From assembly GCA_008802785.1 (NCBI GenBank), contig VUYT01000006.1, positions 744,001-808,000 of the forward strand: a stretch of DNA of 64,000 nt, written 5' to 3'. Positions 1 to 10,759 of the stretch are shown here, piece by piece. Position 1 is the stretch's first letter. Each line of letters opens with the position of its first letter. Source of the stretch: Symmetrospora coprosmae. Taxonomy: Eukaryota; Basidiomycota; Cystobasidiomycetes; Symmetrosporaceae. The notes under the pieces were generated by a model that was not told the DNA's origin, made no database searches, and saw nothing but the letters and a program-made list of their open reading frames with translations. Made by a program: the position numbers and the translations under genes.

Positions 1-1447
1 GCGTGGATGCGCGATCTGACGAGGCGGGCGAGGCGGACCGGAAGGATGTGCTCGCAGACGGCGGCAGTGGTGACTGAGCTTGCCCGGAGGAGGGCGCAGA
101 GCGTGTCGACACGCCCGAGTCTGTCCGCCCGCGGAAAGCTGCTGCCGCTGCGCCCGGCTGCAGGCCCGCGCCAGGTGGGACCTGTCCTTGCACTTGTGCT
201 TGTGCGTGTGCTTGTGGCGGCTGGAAGCGGGCGTCGTTCGGCGACGATTCCGTGCGTCTGCGGAGGTCTGCGTGCGCAGGAGGAGGCGCGAATAGCCGCC
301 ACATATCACAGTTTAGCTCGATGCCATCCCCATCGGAAGAGCTGCCGGGCATCTTCACGGTTCTGCTTGTAAGCGTTCCCGTGCGCAAGCGTGTGCACTC
401 ACTTTGGTCTGCTGCAATCTGGCTGCTGTTTGGGCTCGCCGGCCGCTGCTGCTGCTGCACTGCAAAGGGGGGCTGCGGGGAATAGAGCTGCTGCTGGTAC
501 TGCTGATGAGGCAGCGGCGAGTGCTGCTGCTGCTGCTGGGGAGGGAGCGGGCTCGCTCCTCGTGGCGGGAGGGGCGAGCCTGCAGGCGACGATGACGCAG
601 AATGCGAGTGGTGCGAGCGGAAGTACTGCTGCTGTTGCTGTTGCTGGTGCTGGGGTTGTTGCTGGAACGAGGGCGAGGGGTACGGCTGCCTGAACTGCTG
701 CTGCTGCTGCGGGTGGGCGAACTGCATTGACTGCGACTGCGGGAACGCTTGCTGCGGGTAGAATGGCTGCGCCTGCTGTTGCTGCTGGAGGTGGTGGTAT
801 GCAGCAGAGGCAGAGGCAGTGGGCAGGCTGGGTGCGCGGCGCCTCGGGTCGTTCTGCGCGTGCACCATGGCCATCTGGGCGCTCCAGTGCTGCTGCTGCT
901 GCTGGTACGCGGCGTACATCATTGCCTGCACCTCGGGCGGGTATGCGGCTGAGCCGGTGGTGCCGCCGTGATGTGGCGGCGGCATGTGCTGCGCGCTGCC
1001 GTTGCTGTTCGCGAATGGGGCATGGTGGTGGTATGGTCCACCAGGAGGTGGATGTGATCCTCCGACTGCGAATGCAGAGTGTGGCATGTTGCTATACCCG
1101 TTCGAGCTCGAAGGGAGTCCGCTGCTGTTGGGAGAGGAGGTCGCGCCGAAGGACCCGTTTGGCAGCTGCGACGCCGACGCCGACGCCGACGCTGACATCG
1201 ACATTGACGGCGACACCGCCTGGGCAGCGACGGAGCTTGAGAGGGAGTGGGACTGGGATTGTAACTGCGAGTGCGAATGCGAGCGAGACGCGCTCTTTGT
1301 CGTTGTTCCGGGTGCGTGCTGCTGCTGCTGCGCCTGCTGCTGGCACTGGGCAAAGGTGCTCGCGTCCGAGCTGGCAGACCGCGCCATGCTTATACTAGGG
1401 GGGCCGCCGTGCTGCTGGGAGGGTGAATATCCAGCGACGGATACCAT
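1..1447 (-). CDS. Gln/Ser-rich low-complexity protein, 3' part cut off by the window edge
   Basis: The minus strand is open from an ATG at 1447 to the window edge, about 480 codons, with an in-frame stop just upstream of that ATG (reading ...TAG CAC AGC AAC ATG). The protein begins MVSVAGYSPSQQHGG. It is dominated by Gln runs (repeated CAG blocks of 4-6), Ser/Ala dipeptides, His-Pro stretches and Pro-rich segments. No catalytic domain is visible in the part present, so the function is unknown. Composition resembles fungal transcription regulators or RNA-binding scaffolds, but that is only a resemblance. A GTGAGT donor at 402 and a CAG acceptor ending at 268 outline a possible 135-nt intron. 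Its length is a multiple of three and it has no stop, so the sequence alone cannot decide whether it is removed. The next ATG in frame lies 20 codons downstream. Confidence 0.6.
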   Translation of the reverse strand, partial: MVSVAGYSPSQQHGGPPSISMARSASSDASTFAQCQQQAQQQQHAPGTTTKSASRSHSHSQLQSQSHSLSSSVAAQAVSPSMSMSASASASASQLPNGSFGATSSPNSSGLPSSSNGYSNMPHSAFAVGGSHPPPGGPYHHHAPFANSNGSAQHMPPPHHGGTTGSAAYPPEVQAMMYAAYQQQQQHWSAQMAMVHAQNDPRRRAPSLPTASASAAYHHLQQQQQAQPFYPQQAFPQSQSMQFAHPQQQQQFRQPYPSPSFQQQPQHQQQQQQQYFRSHHSHSASSSPAGSPLPPRGASPLPPQQQQQHSPLPHQQYQQQLYSPQPPFAVQQQQRPASPNSSQIAADQSECTRLRTGTLTSRTVKMPGSSSDGDGIELNCDMWRLFAPPPAHADLRRRTESSPNDARFQPPQAHAQAQVQGQVPPGAGLQPGAAAAAFRGRTDSGVSTRSAPSSGQAQSPLPPSASTSFRSASPASSDRAST

Positions 1448-3221
1448 GTTGCTGTGCTATGCTATGGTGAGCTTGCTGTCCCGTTGCTCCGTGCACGGGG
1501 ATGCCGCTATTGCTGCGACTGGCGGCGACGACGACGACGACGACGACCAGGACGACGACGACGGTGACGCTGCCGGAGGGTACAGTATTCCCCTGCGTCC
1601 TCGCACTTGGAATGCAGCGCTAGATGGGTCTGGATGAAGCTGTCGCGCTTCTCGGTCGCAAGGGTGGGTGGGTGCCAGTGCCAGTCCGTTCCAGCCGGTC
1701 TGCGATGCAATTCTGGAACAGAGCACACGGCGCAATGCGCAGAAGTGGATGGATGGATGAATGAATGGATGGATGGATGGACCAGCATCAGCATTGGTGA
1801 TATGTGACAGCAGTGTTCCTCTCTGTGCGCCCATCTGCCCCGTCAACACACCTCTCTATGGGTTCGCCCTCCCTCAACAGCACCAGCCAAACACGGAGCA
1901 CCCCGGGGGCAGAACCAGGAAACGAGCAGATGGGATGGGGATTGCTGCGCTGCGATGCGATGCGACGCAATGCGATGTGGATACGGTTCTCTCTGCTATG
2001 CCGTATGTGCGATCTCGTCACTGTAGAGTGGTGGTGCGCCCAAGCCTAGGGTAGCCCAGTAGCGAAGGTCCGTGAGCGGGCAGAGGGCGGGAGGGAGAGG
2101 GATACCGAGTGTCGGTCCAATTGACGCCTACTCTGCTGTCTATGCCGGGGAAGTGCAATGCAGAGCAGTGCAGTGTAACGCTATGCCCTGCTATGCCAAT
2201 GCAGTATGTGCGTGTGTGTGCTGCATTGCTGTCGTGTCCGTGTCAATCCTGCCAGTACAGTAGTCCCAGGTGGATGGGGCCAACGGGGGGCTGCCTCTCT
2301 CTACCGTATAGAGCAGAGTACCACCCTCTGCACACCCACCCATCCCTCATTATTACACTACTGCATGATGTAACCCCCCATCTACTCTACACGTCCACAC
2401 CTCGTATATATGAGGGACGTCCCTTGCTTTCTAAATATACAGGGGGGATGGGGGTGGGGGTGCCCTGGGGGAAGGAGAGACGGTGACACAGACACAGACA
2501 GAGGGAGCGACCACCCGCGACGGAGGGAGGGACGCAGGTAGACGTACAGCAAGGATGCTTTTGCTGTTGGTACATCTGCAGCAACTGCACAATGCATGCA
2601 GTGCTCGCCTATGATAGAGAGAGCAGAGAGAAGAGCGACGTCTACGCGTCCAAAGCTCGAGCTCGACGCGTCCAGTGCCACCCCCGCTTTCAGGTACAAG
2701 CGGGGAGAGCGGCATTACCCCGCCCCTCGATACGCTGACTCAGCAGCCTCGTGGCAGCATTCAGACAGGCTTATGTACCGTACTCGCAATCTCCCGACTC
2801 CATGCCCCGCGTATACTGCGTTATGCGAACCGCACAAGCTGCACACTGGTCTGACCCATGCAATCTCCAACATTTCCTCACCATGGCTGCCGCGTAGTAC
2901 TGCACGCGGGATGGCCCGAAGCACGGCCTCATTGGGTCGGACCTGCATCTGCGACATGCTATGAAGGTCGCAGGAGTGCTTGTAAACTCGATGACTCGCT
3001 GCTTGTCCGTGCACCATTACTCCGCCTCTCCGCCGTCGGTCGTGGCGGGCGGGACGGGCGCCGTTCCAGGCAGGGCCGCGTTACGCCCCTGCTAGAGCCC
3101 GAGCGACGTTGGCTTCGAAAAGCGGCTGCATTGGCGGGTGCAGCCCTGTACCCTGCAGCTCGAAGAGCCAAATTCGTGACTGCGGGATGAGCCGCACGCA
3201 AATGCCGTGCCCTCGAGGTCG
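1448..3221. other. Intergenic region between two minus-strand genes
   Basis: About 1.8 kb with no convincing gene. It serves as promoter and 5' leader of the Gln-rich gene and as 3' flank of the SEL1-repeat gene. It holds a GGAT/GAAT tetranucleotide tract at about 1747-1780 and a GATGC-like tract at about 1951-1978. Short open frames here have no family signature and no splice partners. Confidence 0.6.
1747..1780. repeat. (GGAT)n/(GAAT)n microsatellite
   Basis: Imperfect tandem tetranucleotide of GGAT with two GAAT units, in the upstream region of the minus-strand Gln-rich gene. Confidence 0.85.
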
Positions 3222-6200
3222 TCACTCGTCATACTTCTCCTTGAATCTGTGTGCCAACAGTGAAGGCACATCAGCATCCATCGCCTATCGACAAAAGGGC
3301 GATGCAACGCATCGCATAGACGCATTGCGCCGCCTCGCCTCGCCTCGCCGCAGCGCAGACTTGGCTTGGCTTGGCTTGGCTTGACCAGTCCAGGCCAGGC
3401 CTAGCCAGACTCGTCCAGCCCAAGATACTCACATCCACTGCATCCCATAGCTGATCATCCCCTGCTCCGCCGCCTTGCGATAGTACTTTGCCGCCTTCTT
3501 GAGGTCCTTCTTGCACCCCCGGCCCGTAGAGTAGCAGAACCCGAGCTCGGACTGCGCGTCCGGGTCGCCCAGGTTCGCCGCCAGCTCAAAGTACGACAGG
3601 GCGACTTTCTTGTCCTTGGACACGCCCCAGCCGCGCAGGAAGCACTGCCCCAGCTCGTAGATGGAGAGGACGAGCTCGGACTGTGGAGGGAGGACCGATC
3701 GAGAGGACCGGCACGCAAAGCCAGCGAGGCGAGGATGGGGCAGAGAGAGAGAGCCAGCCGGGCAGGGCAGGGCAGGTCAGCACGCACTGGGCGAAAAGCA
3801 CGGATCGACACCGCAGAAGTACGACCCGCCGCGGGATGTGGTGATGCATGATACGATCCGACCCGACCCACCTTGGCAGCCTGCTCCTTGAATTCCTGCT
3901 CGCTCAGCTGTATCTGCCCAGAGATGACGCGATCGAGGTCCTGCACGACGGAGCCAGCGGCGCTCTGTAGGAAGCGAAAGCCCTTTTCCGGGTCCGACTC
4001 ACAGCCCTGTGTTAGTTTGAAAACACTCCCCATCAGCCACTGGTACCGCAGCATATACCGAACGACGACGAGAATCCAACAAGCGAGGCGCACCCAGCCA
4101 TGCCGCAGCGTAAGCCCATACATGAGCATGCCCAGCCCGCATCCCCCATCCGCCGATCTCTGAAAGTAGTCGGCCGACTTTTCGAGCTCGCCCCGCTCGT
4201 GCGCGTCAATGCCGAGGTGCAGGCACGCAAGCGGGTCGCTCGGGTCCAAGCGGCTCAGGTCAATCGCGTCCTGCTGCTTACCTGCGCCTGCGCCTGCGCC
4301 GGCGCCGGCGCCGTGCAAGGCCTTGGGGACGGTCAAGTTGGCGTGCTTGCTCTGTGCGAGAAGCTGCAGCGACCCGCTCCGGTGCACAGACGCCTTCATC
4401 TTGTCGAGCGTCGTCGACGGCTGCCGAGAGTGCGTCCCGCCTGCACCTGCTGCAGATGCATCGGCGTGCGCGTCATGGGGCGCACCCGGCTGGAACTGGG
4501 GCGCGGTAGGCGCAATGTACGGCGATGCCATGGGCGGGCCAGCGCCTCCTGGCAAAGACTGGAAATTCGAAGAGGGCCCGCCCGGCTGACTGAAGTAGCC
4601 CAGCGCGTGGGATGGGCCGGGCGACGTCGTTCCCGCGCGCGACATGGCCCGCGAGCCAGGTTGCGATTGCCCGTGACCCGATTCGGACGGCACATTCTCG
4701 CCGTAGTAGGAATAGTTCGAGTACACGGACCCTGCGCGGTCGTGCATCCCCGGCCGCTGCCCGTGTCCGCCGGGCCCGACCGGTGATAGCAGAAGCGTCT
4801 CGGCTTGCCCAGAAGAAGCAGACCCGCCTGCGCCTGGCGATGCACGCAACTGCGTCGTTTCGAGCCTCGGAACCTGCCGTATGTTGGGCGAGGGAGAGCC
4901 ATAGCCAATACCGCCGTAGGCCGAGCTCGAGCCGGGACTTTCGAAGACGCCCTGGTTCGACCGACCGTCTTGTCTGCCGAGCGATCTGGGTGTGCCCTGT
5001 GGCGCATCGAGGGCGCTGGGTGCTCGACCGCTTTGATCGAAGGCGGACTCTCCCTCCATCGCGGATGCAGAAGCGTCATGCCGGCCGAGACCATCGTTTG
5101 ACGGACCCTTCTGAAGAGGCGACGAGTCCGGCGTCCCGCCTCTCTCCTTTGCCCGCGAGCCCAGGCTGCTACCCCACGCCTTCCACTTCTTGCCGCTTCC
5201 TGAGCGCCCATCCTCCGAGCCGGTGAAGATTGCCGACTGCGAAGGCGAGGCGTGCGGCCGCTGTGCCATGCTCGTGCTCGATGTAGAAAGCTGCTGCTGC
5301 TGCTGCTGTGCCGCCGTGGCAGCCGCGAGAGCAGCAGGGTTGACCTTGCTGACTTCCCACCCGGCCTCCTTCTTGCGCAGCTTGCTCCTCCCCGCGCCTT
5401 TGGAGCTCTGCTGCTTGCCGCCCGCGCTGCTGTCCTGGCTGGCGCTGAGCGCGCCTCGCTCGTTCTCCTTGCCTGCAACCCCCGCCCGCCCGCCATCGCC
5501 CTTCGCCCCCGAGTTCGCGACAAAATAGTGCTTGCCGCTCTTTGGGTCCACGTAGTACTCGCCGTCAGTGGGCAGACCGGCGGCTTCGCGCGCGACGCGA
5601 TGCTTAGCGATGGCCGATGCGAGCACGTTCGACGGCGAGCGCTTGACACCCGACCCACTGCCAGTGTCGACTTTGAGACCGGAGCTGGCCGAAGCAGATG
5701 GATGCATCGAGGACCAAGATGACGACGTGGTCGTCTGGAATACCGGCCTCGCGCTTCCGCTGCCACTGGCGCCGAGCGAGGGCGAGCCCTGCGGGATGCC
5801 GCTGGAGAAAGGTCCCTGACCGTGACCGTAGGCGGCCGTATGCGCGTGATACTGCTGCTGGTGCTCCGGACTCGAGACGCTGCGGAGCTGATTGTGAGGT
5901 TGCGAAGTCTGGCTGCGCGGCGTCGCCTGCTCATCATCGGGCCATTCCGGTGAAGGCGGCCGCAGCGGTCTCTGCGGGTGCGAGTAGGACGCCGACGGCA
6001 TGAATGCCGCGCCCAGCTGTGCTTGTGGTTGACGCTGTCGCGCAGCAGCATCGGCAGCGGGCTCGCCTGTCCCGCGATTAATGGCGTTTGGTGGGAATGA
6101 GGGCAGATTGGGAAGATACGCTGGCTGCCCCGCGATCGTGTCTGCTCGCTGGAAATCGAAAAGCTGGCTCGGCTCGGGCGAGTCCGGATATACAGACGAC

Positions 6201-7929
6201 TGGTAGCGGTGTCTCGCGTCTTGGCCGGTATCAGTGTCCGGGGGCGTCTTGTCGGGGAATTGGGGCTCGTTGGGGCTCTGCTGCAGCTTCGTAAAGCGCG
6301 AGTGATATGACCGCGATGTGGCGCCTGCGGGCGCTTGGGACCTGACGCGATGGGCGCCTTGTGACGTTTCTGCCGCGCCGTTTCCTGTGGGTGTGTCACC
6401 GTCGCTGAAGCGCCCCTCCTCGGCCTCGGGCATGGGCGGTGTCAGCGGATACATGTAGACCGAATCCGGCCTGGCCTCGTCGGTGCTCGTCTGCTGACTG
6501 CCAGATCCATATTGCTGGTCCGGGTAAGCGTTGCCAGCGGACAGGTACTGCTGATCCAGGAACGATGCGGTTGCCGAGCCGCCCAAACTGCCAGCGCTCG
6601 ACGGCAACGCTCCGCTGCTTGGCGCGATCTGCAGCTCTTCCATCCTCGAATGGTCTTCCGAGTTTTCTGCCGACTCGTACGACTGCAGCACGGCTCATTG
6701 TGGGTCAGCAATTGCAGCGGAACATCTCGATGGGCTTTCGACACATTGCTCGAATGCTCACAGCATACTGGAAAGGGTCGAATGCGGACACTGCCGACTG
6801 CCTCTCCTGCGGTGGTCCGGGATTCGATGATGATGCGCTGCGGCTCCTCCCCTCCGCATCCAATCCCACCGACTCGACCACGCTTCTCTGCGTCCCAGAA
6901 TCGTTCGTGGCCCCTCTGGCTCGTCGCGAGGTGCTCCCTGACCCGGAAGGGCCGGATAGCGGATCTCCGGACAAGGTAGCCTGTCTTGCCCCGCCAGTGA
7001 GGTTGGCGCTGCTGCTGTTCCCGCTCGTGCTCCTGTGGCTCGGCACGCGGTGCAGGCCCATCCTGTGCGCCTCCTGCTTGTCCCAGCTGCTCGCTCTCGC
7101 ACGAGACCGCTGTGCCTCTTCAGTGTCCCAGTCCGCCGGGTATCCGGCGCTGCTGGGCTCCGCTGCTGCCGCATGAGCCGACCCAGCCTGGGCGGCCCGG
7201 TCGTGCCCGGCCTGTCGCTCGCGCCCGTCCGGCATGAGCACCGACCCGCGGTGATTTGCCGCATCAAACACGGCCTGGGCCTGCTTGAAATCGAGCGTGA
7301 TGTTTGGCGAGTCCGGGTCTGCATCCGTCCCCGTCGCCCACGAGTAGGACGAGTCGCGCGTCCCGTCCCTCCTGCCTCCGTCTGTGCGCGTCATTGTCGA
7401 GTTGCGGAAAGCGTTGATGAGCTGAGAGCGCGTGTCTGAGGTGTCTGACGCATCGTTGTCCGAGCTCTCGCTGCCACCTCGTCCTCGTTCCTGGGACTGA
7501 GCTCCTCTGTGGGCTCGTCGAGGAGAGAAGCGCACGGGCTCGACGGTGGGCGAGTTAGCGCCGTCGAGGTTGAGGAAGGACGGTGAAGAAGCGTCTGTCT
7601 GGATACCCAGAGGAGGTGGTCGTCTCTGCTGTTGCTGGCTGGATCCATCAACGACCTCCCGCTCGTCCGCGGCGGCTTGGCCGTCCTGGGCTCTTCGAGG
7701 CCGCCGCAATGACCCGGAGGTCCCTGCACCGCCATGGCGAGATGCAGCCGTATTGCGTGTGTAGCTCAGGCTGCGCGACAGCTGCTCTAGCGGGCTCTTG
7801 AGGGCGAGCGAGTCTGGTCGAACGCCTTCGTCCTCGTCGTTGCCACCGTCATGCCGGCGCTGCGATTGCGATGGAAGCTGCTGGCTCGAGGCATCGGCCC
7901 TGAATGCTCTGGGATGGTGCTGGTGGTGA

Positions 7930-7964
<35 letters not shown>

Positions 7965-7979
7965 TCCATACTGCATCAC
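3222..7979 (-). CDS. Large SEL1-repeat protein (Nif1/Dsf2-like)
   Basis: Five exons on the minus strand: 7979-6762, 6682-4094, 4006-3872, 3680-3433, 3246-3222, giving about 1404 residues. The first ~1200 residues are Ser/Gly/Pro/Gln-rich and presumably disordered, starting with an 11-Gln run followed by His. The last ~180 residues carry SEL1-like repeats: ACLHLGIDAHERGELEKSA, then GCESDPEKGFRFLQ, then SYFELAANLGDPDAQSELG and GRGCKKDLKKAAKYYRKAAEQG. The protein ends WIFKEKYDE. This architecture matches fungal SEL1 proteins such as S. pombe Nif1 (which interacts with the Nim1/Cdr1 kinase) and yeast Dsf2. A role as a scaffold in cell-cycle or morphogenesis control is inferred from them. All junctions preserve frame. 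The intron at 4093-4007 is 87 nt, in frame and stop-free, so its retention would only add 29 residues. The last intron (3432-3247) contains a TTGGC repeat. Confidence 0.85.
3361..3383. repeat. (TTGGC)n pentanucleotide repeat inside an intron
   Basis: Four and a half tandem TTGGC units lie inside the last intron of the SEL1-repeat gene. A GCATC-rich stretch sits about 40 bases before it in the same intron. Confidence 0.8.
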
Positions 7980-8036
7980 TGCCTACTGCTAAACGGCGTG
8001 CACGCGCCCTCCCGCGTCGTAAGGTCCCGCCCAAAC

Positions 8037-8056
8037 GCGCAATATATAAATATATG
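8037..8056 (-). promoter_or_regulatory. AT-rich TATA-like element upstream of the SEL1-repeat gene
   Basis: An isolated ATATATAAATATAT stretch in otherwise GC-rich DNA, about 60-75 bases upstream of the minus-strand start at 7979. Position and composition fit a TATA box. No transcript start is known. Confidence 0.45.
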
Positions 8057-8886
8057 AGGGGAGGCTAGGCTGTGGCCAGTGAATAGGCAGTATCAATGGG
8101 CGCAGCGTCTCCCTGGTCGCGCTGTGGGCGCTGTACTGGTGAAATGGATGTGGTGACGAGACTAAGCGCGTCGAAGATGCCCACCCACCGTCGTCAACCT
8201 CCGCTCCCTACGATATCACATCGCATTGCATCGCATTCCATCGCATCGCATCGCTGCGCCTATTAGCTGTGTACAGACTGACAGGACGCTAATGCCTGAC
8301 CGAAAAGCCCAGCATTGCCCATCATTGACGAGACGCCGTTGCCAGACGTCACATCCCTCGGAGAGGTCGCGCTCAGGGGGACCCTGCATGCCCTGATTGC
8401 CGTACCACACACTCTGATGATGGAATACGGGAACCCACATACTGATCGCATTTACCTGCCCCAACGCCCTATTGCCCTGCTCACAGCGGTCTCGAGCTCG
8501 ATGGACAATGCGCAGCGTTCCGCAGCTGCATCTGCTGCGCAAACCATCCGCAGCGGCTATTGAAGCCGTACCTCCAACCAAAGGCACTGGAAGAGCTCAT
8601 GGGATACCCCACGCTCGCAGATTCGCAGCTGCGAGTTGCTTCTGCCAAGCCTTTCCTCGCAGTCGTTTCGCAGTCCTTCACAGCAATGGCCCTAATGCGC
8701 AGACAGCGATACGCGCAGCAGAATGGAACCAATCATATGCTGCGCTTTTGAGTCGGTCAGTTACAAAGCTTCAAGCCCAGCTCGACCGTTTCTCTCTCTC
8801 TCTCTCTTCATCTCTTCCCTACATACGTCCCCTTTCCTCTTCCAGGATATCGCCAGCCCCCTTCGCGTCTCGCCCGCACAATCACC
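8057..8886. other. Divergent intergenic region
   Basis: About 830 bases between the minus-strand SEL1 gene and the plus-strand dioxygenase gene. It holds a GCATC-type pentanucleotide tract at 8219-8253 and a (CT)n pyrimidine tract at about 8790-8811, which is typical of fungal promoters just upstream of the dioxygenase start. No convincing gene was seen. Confidence 0.6.
8219..8253. repeat. GCATC pentanucleotide array
   Basis: Imperfect tandem array built on CATCG/GCATC units with GCATT and CCATC variants. It is one of several related arrays in this window (see also 28201-28230 and 54629-54668). Confidence 0.8.
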
Positions 8887-10598
8887 ATGTTGACCCTCCT
8901 CACCACCGCTCTAGCCCTGTCTTCCGTCTTGCTGCCCGCTGTGACAGCTCATCCAGGGGAGTACCACTCAGACGAGCACCTCTCTGTGCACGAGCGCGTC
9001 AAGCGCCAGCACGCCGCGAACAAGCGACACGCCATCGCCAAGCGATGCGAGGCGCACATCCAGGCATTCAACGAGGGGCGCAAGAAGCAGCGTCAGAACG
9101 CCGGCGGGAGCAATGGCACACGACCCGAGTCGGGTCCGCAGAACACGCAGGGAGCGGGAAGCGACACCGCTGACCAGTTCGTCGCTAGCTCCGGCTCCGC
9201 AACCTCATACACGTCCCTGCTCGAGGCAACCGCATCCGCTGCAGTGGTTAGCACGGCTGCTGCTTCCACTGCCGCTTCTGGAGACGCGACCAGCGGCAAT
9301 GGCACCGAGCCGTATTACACGAGCATCCAGAACGCCACCTGCGTTCTCGCGCCCGAGGCTGTCGAAGGCGTGAGTCCAAATCTTCTCGCTGGTGGACAGC
9401 GCTGTGCTTCATCCGCATTGCTGACGAGCCTTGATGCTGCTTCTTAGCCCTACTACATCCACAACGAGCTCATCAGGCAGAACCTCGTTGAGAACCAGGG
9501 CGGCGTAAAGCTGCTGATGGACATCGGGGTGATGGATGTGACCACCTGCTCTCCGCTCGTTGACGCCCTCGTCGACTTCTGGAGCGCCAACGTGCGTGTT
9601 GGACACCGCCCTCACCTCATTACAGCTGAACTGCGCTGGCTGACCTCTTCTCACACAAACAGGCCACTGGCATCTACTCGGGCTTCATCGAAGCCAGCGG
9701 CGACAACACTTCTACTGGAAACTCTGGAAACACTATCTCTGATGGACCGGCCTCGGGTGCTGGTTCGAGCATGGGCGGGGCCGCTCCTTCGGGCGCAGGT
9801 GGTGCTGCGGGATCAGCCATGGCGATGCCAAGCGGTGATGCCATGCCTTCCGGTGGTTTAGGTAACATGACTATGGGCGGCTCTGGAGCACCTAGCGGAG
9901 GCGGAGGAGGTGGTGCGGCTACACAGGCCACCGACCAGGAGACCTTTCTGCGCGGGGCTTACCCCACCAACGACGATGGGGTTGTCGAGTTCACAACTGT
10001 CTTTCCCGGATTCTACGAGGGAAGGACAATCCATATACACACTATGGTCCTAACTAACTGGTCACAGAATGCCAATGGGTGAGCCGTGGGTCCGGTACTC
10101 GGCGCGGGTCCATCTGACTGTCTTTGTTCTGCAACTCTCCATAGAACACTGGGGAGCGAGGCAGGACACGTACGACACATCGGACAGATCTTCTTTGACG
10201 AGGATCTCACTCAGAAGGTCATCGCTGTCGAGCCTTACAGCACTGAGGTTGGTGTCTGGGCGGGTCGGCGCGCGTCGATGGAGTTTCGCTGATTGCCATT
10301 CAACCACGGATACGAACAGGTCATCACTCGCACGACGAACGCAGAAGACTCGATATTCGCAACGGAGAACACGGCCGGCTACAACGCCATCGCTGCTGTC
10401 GAGATGCTAGGCGACTCTGTCGAAGAGGGCCTTGTGGCGTACAGTAGGTGGAGCTGATGCCTACTTGCAGACCGGCGCTAAGTCGCAGCACGCCTAACCC
10501 GCGTCACATTGCCTTCAGTCACGATCGGTATAGACCCTACCGCAAACTACGAGCTGAGCAGCACGAGCTACTACGTCGGAAATGGGAGCGACGAATGA
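8887..10598 (+). CDS. Secreted intradiol ring-cleavage dioxygenase-like protein
   Basis: Six exons: 8887-9369, 9448-9591, 9663-10078, 10145-10247, 10320-10443, 10519-10598, giving 449 residues. An N-terminal signal peptide (MLTLLTTALALSSVLLPAVTA) is followed by a basic region with three Lys-Arg sites. The core has the hallmarks of fungal extracellular intradiol dioxygenase-like proteins: PYYIHNELIRQ, MDIGVMDVTTCSPL, DFWSANATGIYSGF, TVFPGFYEGRTIHIH and HIGQIFFDEDL. The Tyr and the His-x-His of PGFYEGRTIHIH are the expected Fe(III) ligands, with another Tyr in PYY. Family enzymes cleave catechols between the hydroxyls. The fungal secreted branch is thought to act on aromatic compounds or lignin and host phenolics, but the substrate here cannot be told. 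A Gly/Ser/Met-rich insertion separates the YSGF block from the catalytic end. The start follows a CT-rich leader and begins the signal peptide. Confidence 0.88.
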
Positions 10599-10759
10599 AG
10601 CGAGCGCGCGCAGGCAGGACGGCCAGCCTGACTGCGTCTCTGTTCGAACAGATCGACTGTCTAGACATGAGCTGGACTCGTGTCTCAGCTAAATCGAGTG
10701 CCAATGGACACTGCTGCACCTTCTTCGCTTTAGAGGCATTGTGCTGTCCGGATAGAGCT

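Noticed and set aside
919-1353. Minus-strand frame of about 144 codons overlapping the Gln-rich gene
   Set aside because: It is an alternate frame of the CAG-rich sequence, giving Arg/Ser-rich translation. The long uninterrupted Gln/Ser frame from 1447 is preferred.
4396-6399. Minus-strand open frame of 667 codons inside the SEL1-repeat gene
   Set aside because: It is a frame shadow of the long SEL1 exon with Arg-rich, domain-free translation. The other frame carries the SEL1 repeats and matching splice sites.
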